From contig OZ252050.1 in NCBI GenBank assembly GCA_965247975.1, positions 2,046,001-2,110,000 on the forward strand: a stretch of DNA of 64,000 nucleotides, read 5' to 3'. The notes under the pieces are model-generated. The model was not told the DNA's origin. It searched no databases and was given only the letters and a program-made list of their open reading frames with translations. This DNA is from Taishania sp965247975. GTDB taxonomy: Bacteria > Bacteroidota > Bacteroidia > Flavobacteriales_D > Crocinitomicaceae. Each line of letters begins with the position of its first letter. Position 1 is the first letter of the stretch. The position numbers and the translations under genes were made by a program. Of the stretch, positions 62,169 through 64,000 are shown in pieces.

Positions 62169-64000
62169 TTAATTTTTCACAATGGTCATTCGTTGAATTC
62201 CTGCTTCAGATTGAATGTTCAAGAAATATGAACCTGATTCTAAACCAGACATATCAACCGTATTTGAAACATTTTTATAAGAAGCTGAATGAACAACTTT
62301 TCCAGTAATATCAACGATTTCAATCGCTAACACATTTTCAGTGTTTTGAGAAATGGTAATGATTCCTTTTGTTGGATTAGGAAAAACAGTAACCAATTCG
62401 TTTGTTAATTCTTCAATAGAAACACAACCGTCTACGAATATAGAAGATGTTGCTTCAGCTGTACATCCGTTTTCTGTAAAAGAATAAGTGATTTCATGTG
62501 CACCTAAACCTGCAGTCGCCGGATTGAAAGAAGTTCCTGTAACACCATCACCTGAATATGTTCCTCCAGTTGGATTTCCACCTGCTAGTGTAATAACTGG
62601 ATAATTTATACATGTAGACGTTGTAGTTAACTCCAAACCAACAATCGGTGTTTCATTTATTGTCACCTCAATCATTGCTGCGTCAGATTCACATGTTCCA
62701 ACAGTTGCAACTACATAATAATCTTCTGAACCAGCTGTTTGACCAGTTGCAAATGTTTCTCCAGTGCCAACTTCAATTGTTAACGCAGCATCTTCATACC
62801 ATGTATAAGTTGCTGTTGATGAAGGAGCAGAGAATGTGGAAATTGGGAAAGGATTTGGAGAAGATGCATTGGTAGTTTGTCCGTCAAACACATCAATACC
62901 ACTAAATGTCCATTCGCTGATATCGAAAACACCATTATTAGGTTGAGAACCATTACTTCTATAAACCCAACCGTCCAAATAGTCCCAAGGTTGACCTGAT
63001 CCGTCAACATTGATATCTCCCATAACATCAATGACAATACTATTAAAGAAAAGCTCAATAGCGTCATCTCCATTCACATTGGCTGCACTTGCCTCAATTG
63101 CATCTGCAACTCCACCAAAAAAGCCGGCGTAAGCTGCTGAATCAGTAGCAACAATAAATTCTTCTCCTGCTGAAAGCGCAACTGCCGGGAATGTAAATTC
63201 TTGACCATTTGAACCACCTCCATTATTTGCAGATCCAAATCCATATAAACTTAAGTCGGCAATGTCATTAATTGCATAAAAAGTAACCACTTTTGGTAAA
63301 CCGCCTGGAAGCGGGCAATCTGCAATTCCTGAAATAATTAACGATGGGCCTGAAGCTCCAGCTTGAACAGATAAATCTTCAGGTGTATCAGGAGAACACA
63401 ATGTTTGATCTCCACTTGTTGTTGGAGTTTCAGGTGATTCCGTAATGGTCAAAACTAATTGTTGAATACTGTCACAGCCAGTAGCATTTGTAAACATAAT
63501 GTCGTAAGTTCCAGAAGTTGAATATTCAGTACCTAAAAACGTGTACGAATCACACGCTGAAGCTGTTGTTGTAATCAAATTAGAAGTTCCGACAGTTAAG
63601 TTAATCGTTATAACTGAATCACAACCATTAGCTGCGGGAATTGTATCAGTGTATGTTCCACTTGCTTCCCACGTGTAATCACCAGAAGGCGAGGTATAAG
63701 AATCACAAGCGTTTTCAGTAATTGTACTTGTTGAAACTGGATTAACGGTTAAGGTTACTGTAACCACAGAATCACATCCCGAAACAGAAGTAAACGTTTC
63801 TGAGAAAACACCACTTGTTGTTAACGTTTGTGCTCCTAAAATATAAGATTCACCAGCACAAATTGTAGCTGAAGAACTAGAAGTAAAAGAAGAAACTACT
63901 GTCAATGTTAGATTTACCGTACTATCGCAACCAGCTGCAGTTTCAAAAATCTCTGTGTATGCACCAGCTGTAGTTAATGTTTGTGTTCCAAACACATAAC
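62169..64000 (-). CDS. T9SS cargo protein, 5' end cut by the window edge
   Basis: A reading frame running off the right edge, at least 610 residues, with no visible start: the GTG at 63995 is internal because the frame continues to base 64000. The chain begins with four to five repeats of about 40-45 residues with the pattern (A)CDSYT...GCDS-(V/I)-(V)-(T)-(V/I)-(N)LTV. A lamin-tail-like domain (about residues 215-360, with the blocks ADLSLYGF, SAGEEFIVATDS and GDINVDGSGQPWDY) follows, then an Ig-like segment and a short domain with ITYSFTENGCTAEAT. The last 72 residues are a T9SS type A sorting domain (VFPNPTKGIITIS). It is secreted to the surface; the function is unknown. Confidence 0.8.
   Translation of the reverse strand, partial: YVFGTQTLTTAGAYTEIFETAAGCDSTVNLTLTVVSSFTSSSSATICAGESYILGAQTLTTSGVFSETFTSVSGCDSVVTVTLTVNPVSTSTITENACDSYTSPSGDYTWEASGTYTDTIPAANGCDSVITINLTVGTSNLITTTASACDSYTFLGTEYSTSGTYDIMFTNATGCDSIQQLVLTITESPETPTTSGDQTLCSPDTPEDLSVQAGASGPSLIISGIADCPLPGGLPKVVTFYAINDIADLSLYGFGSANNGGGSNGQEFTFPAVALSAGEEFIVATDSAAYAGFFGGVADAIEASAANVNGDDAIELFFNSIVIDVMGDINVDGSGQPWDYLDGWVYRSNGSQPNNGVFDISEWTFSGIDVFDGQTTNASSPNPFPISTFSAPSSTATYTWYEDAALTIEVGTGETFATGQTAGSEDYYVVATVGTCESDAAMIEVTINETPIVGLELTTTSTCINYPVITLAGGNPTGGTYSGDGVTGTSFNPATAGLGAHEITYSFTENGCTAEATSSIFVDGCVSIEELTNELVTVFPNPTKGIITISQNTENVLAIEIVDITGKVVHSASYKNVSNTVDMSGLESGSYFLNIQSEAGIQRMTIVKN

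Noticed and set aside
63993..63995. GTG as the start of the right-edge cargo protein
   Set aside because: The frame stays open to the last base and the region is mid-repeat, with no signal peptide; the true start is outside the window.

Overview
The window looks like a chromosomal segment from a member of the Bacteroidota, most likely Flavobacteriales close to Fluviicola/Crocinitomicaceae. I infer this from three things: secreted proteins ending in type IX secretion (T9SS) sorting domains of both type A and type B, Bacteroidota-type promoters (TTG, about 19-20 bases, TAnnTTTG) with no evident Shine-Dalgarno sequences, and families largely confined to that phylum (DUF3822 before rsmD-coaD, a DUF6952-like protein beside thioredoxin). 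The DNA is A+T rich. I see no rRNA, tRNA, CRISPR array, prophage or complete insertion sequence.

Layout. 0-6.8 kb: small envelope and redox genes (peroxiredoxin, thioredoxin, DUF6952-like), then a tight operon ending in rsmD and coaD. 6.8-8.0 kb: a gene-free stretch with degenerate palindromic repeats. 8.0-18.3 kb: core genes rpsA, a TPR protein, gyrA, clpC and a DEAD-box helicase. 19.0-24.4 kb: a 1794-aa T9SS cargo protein. 25.0-26.3 kb: murQ and a phosphoribosyltransferase, followed by a 262-bp tandem repeat array with three hairpins per unit. 27.2-31.6 kb: SpmAB-like membrane protein, stand-alone GATase, Sua5/YciO protein, lipoprotein and VanX-like dipeptidase. 31.9-37.4 kb: a cyanophycin locus (isoaspartyl peptidase, cyanophycinase, cyanophycin synthetase). 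37.5-51.1 kb: an RluA-type pseudouridine synthase and a 3982-aa adhesin-like protein with 36 in-register 84-aa repeats. 51.2-57.5 kb: a six-gene operon (ABC ATPase, ABC permease, acyl carrier protein, condensation-like acyltransferase, FAD oxidoreductase, AMP-forming ligase) that looks like a compact biosynthesis and export locus. 57.5-62.1 kb: ferredoxin, LuxC-like acyl-CoA reductase and an M1 peptidase with a barrel-like C-terminus. The right edge cuts into another T9SS cargo gene.

Most notable. (1) A HigBA-type toxin-antitoxin pair between the isoaspartyl peptidase and cyanophycinase genes has the architecture of a single integron gene cassette: it carries its own promoter and operator, an attC-like hairpin lies just after the antitoxin stop, and the two inferred ends would rejoin to give perfectly complementary 7-base R'' and R' boxes (GCATAAC/GTTATGC). 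No integrase is present in the window. (2) The six-gene operon has an unusual gene combination that I cannot assign to a named pathway. (3) The giant repeat protein holds exactly 36 x 252 bp with no length variation, including a run of about 260 bp duplicated without change. (4) The 262-bp hairpin repeat array may be a structured RNA or a mobile repeat family.

The cyanophycin genes make a coherent pathway: CphA polymerises Asp and Arg, CphB cuts the polymer to beta-Asp-Arg, and the isoaspartyl peptidase frees the amino acids. The T9SS cargo genes depend on a secretion machine encoded outside this window.
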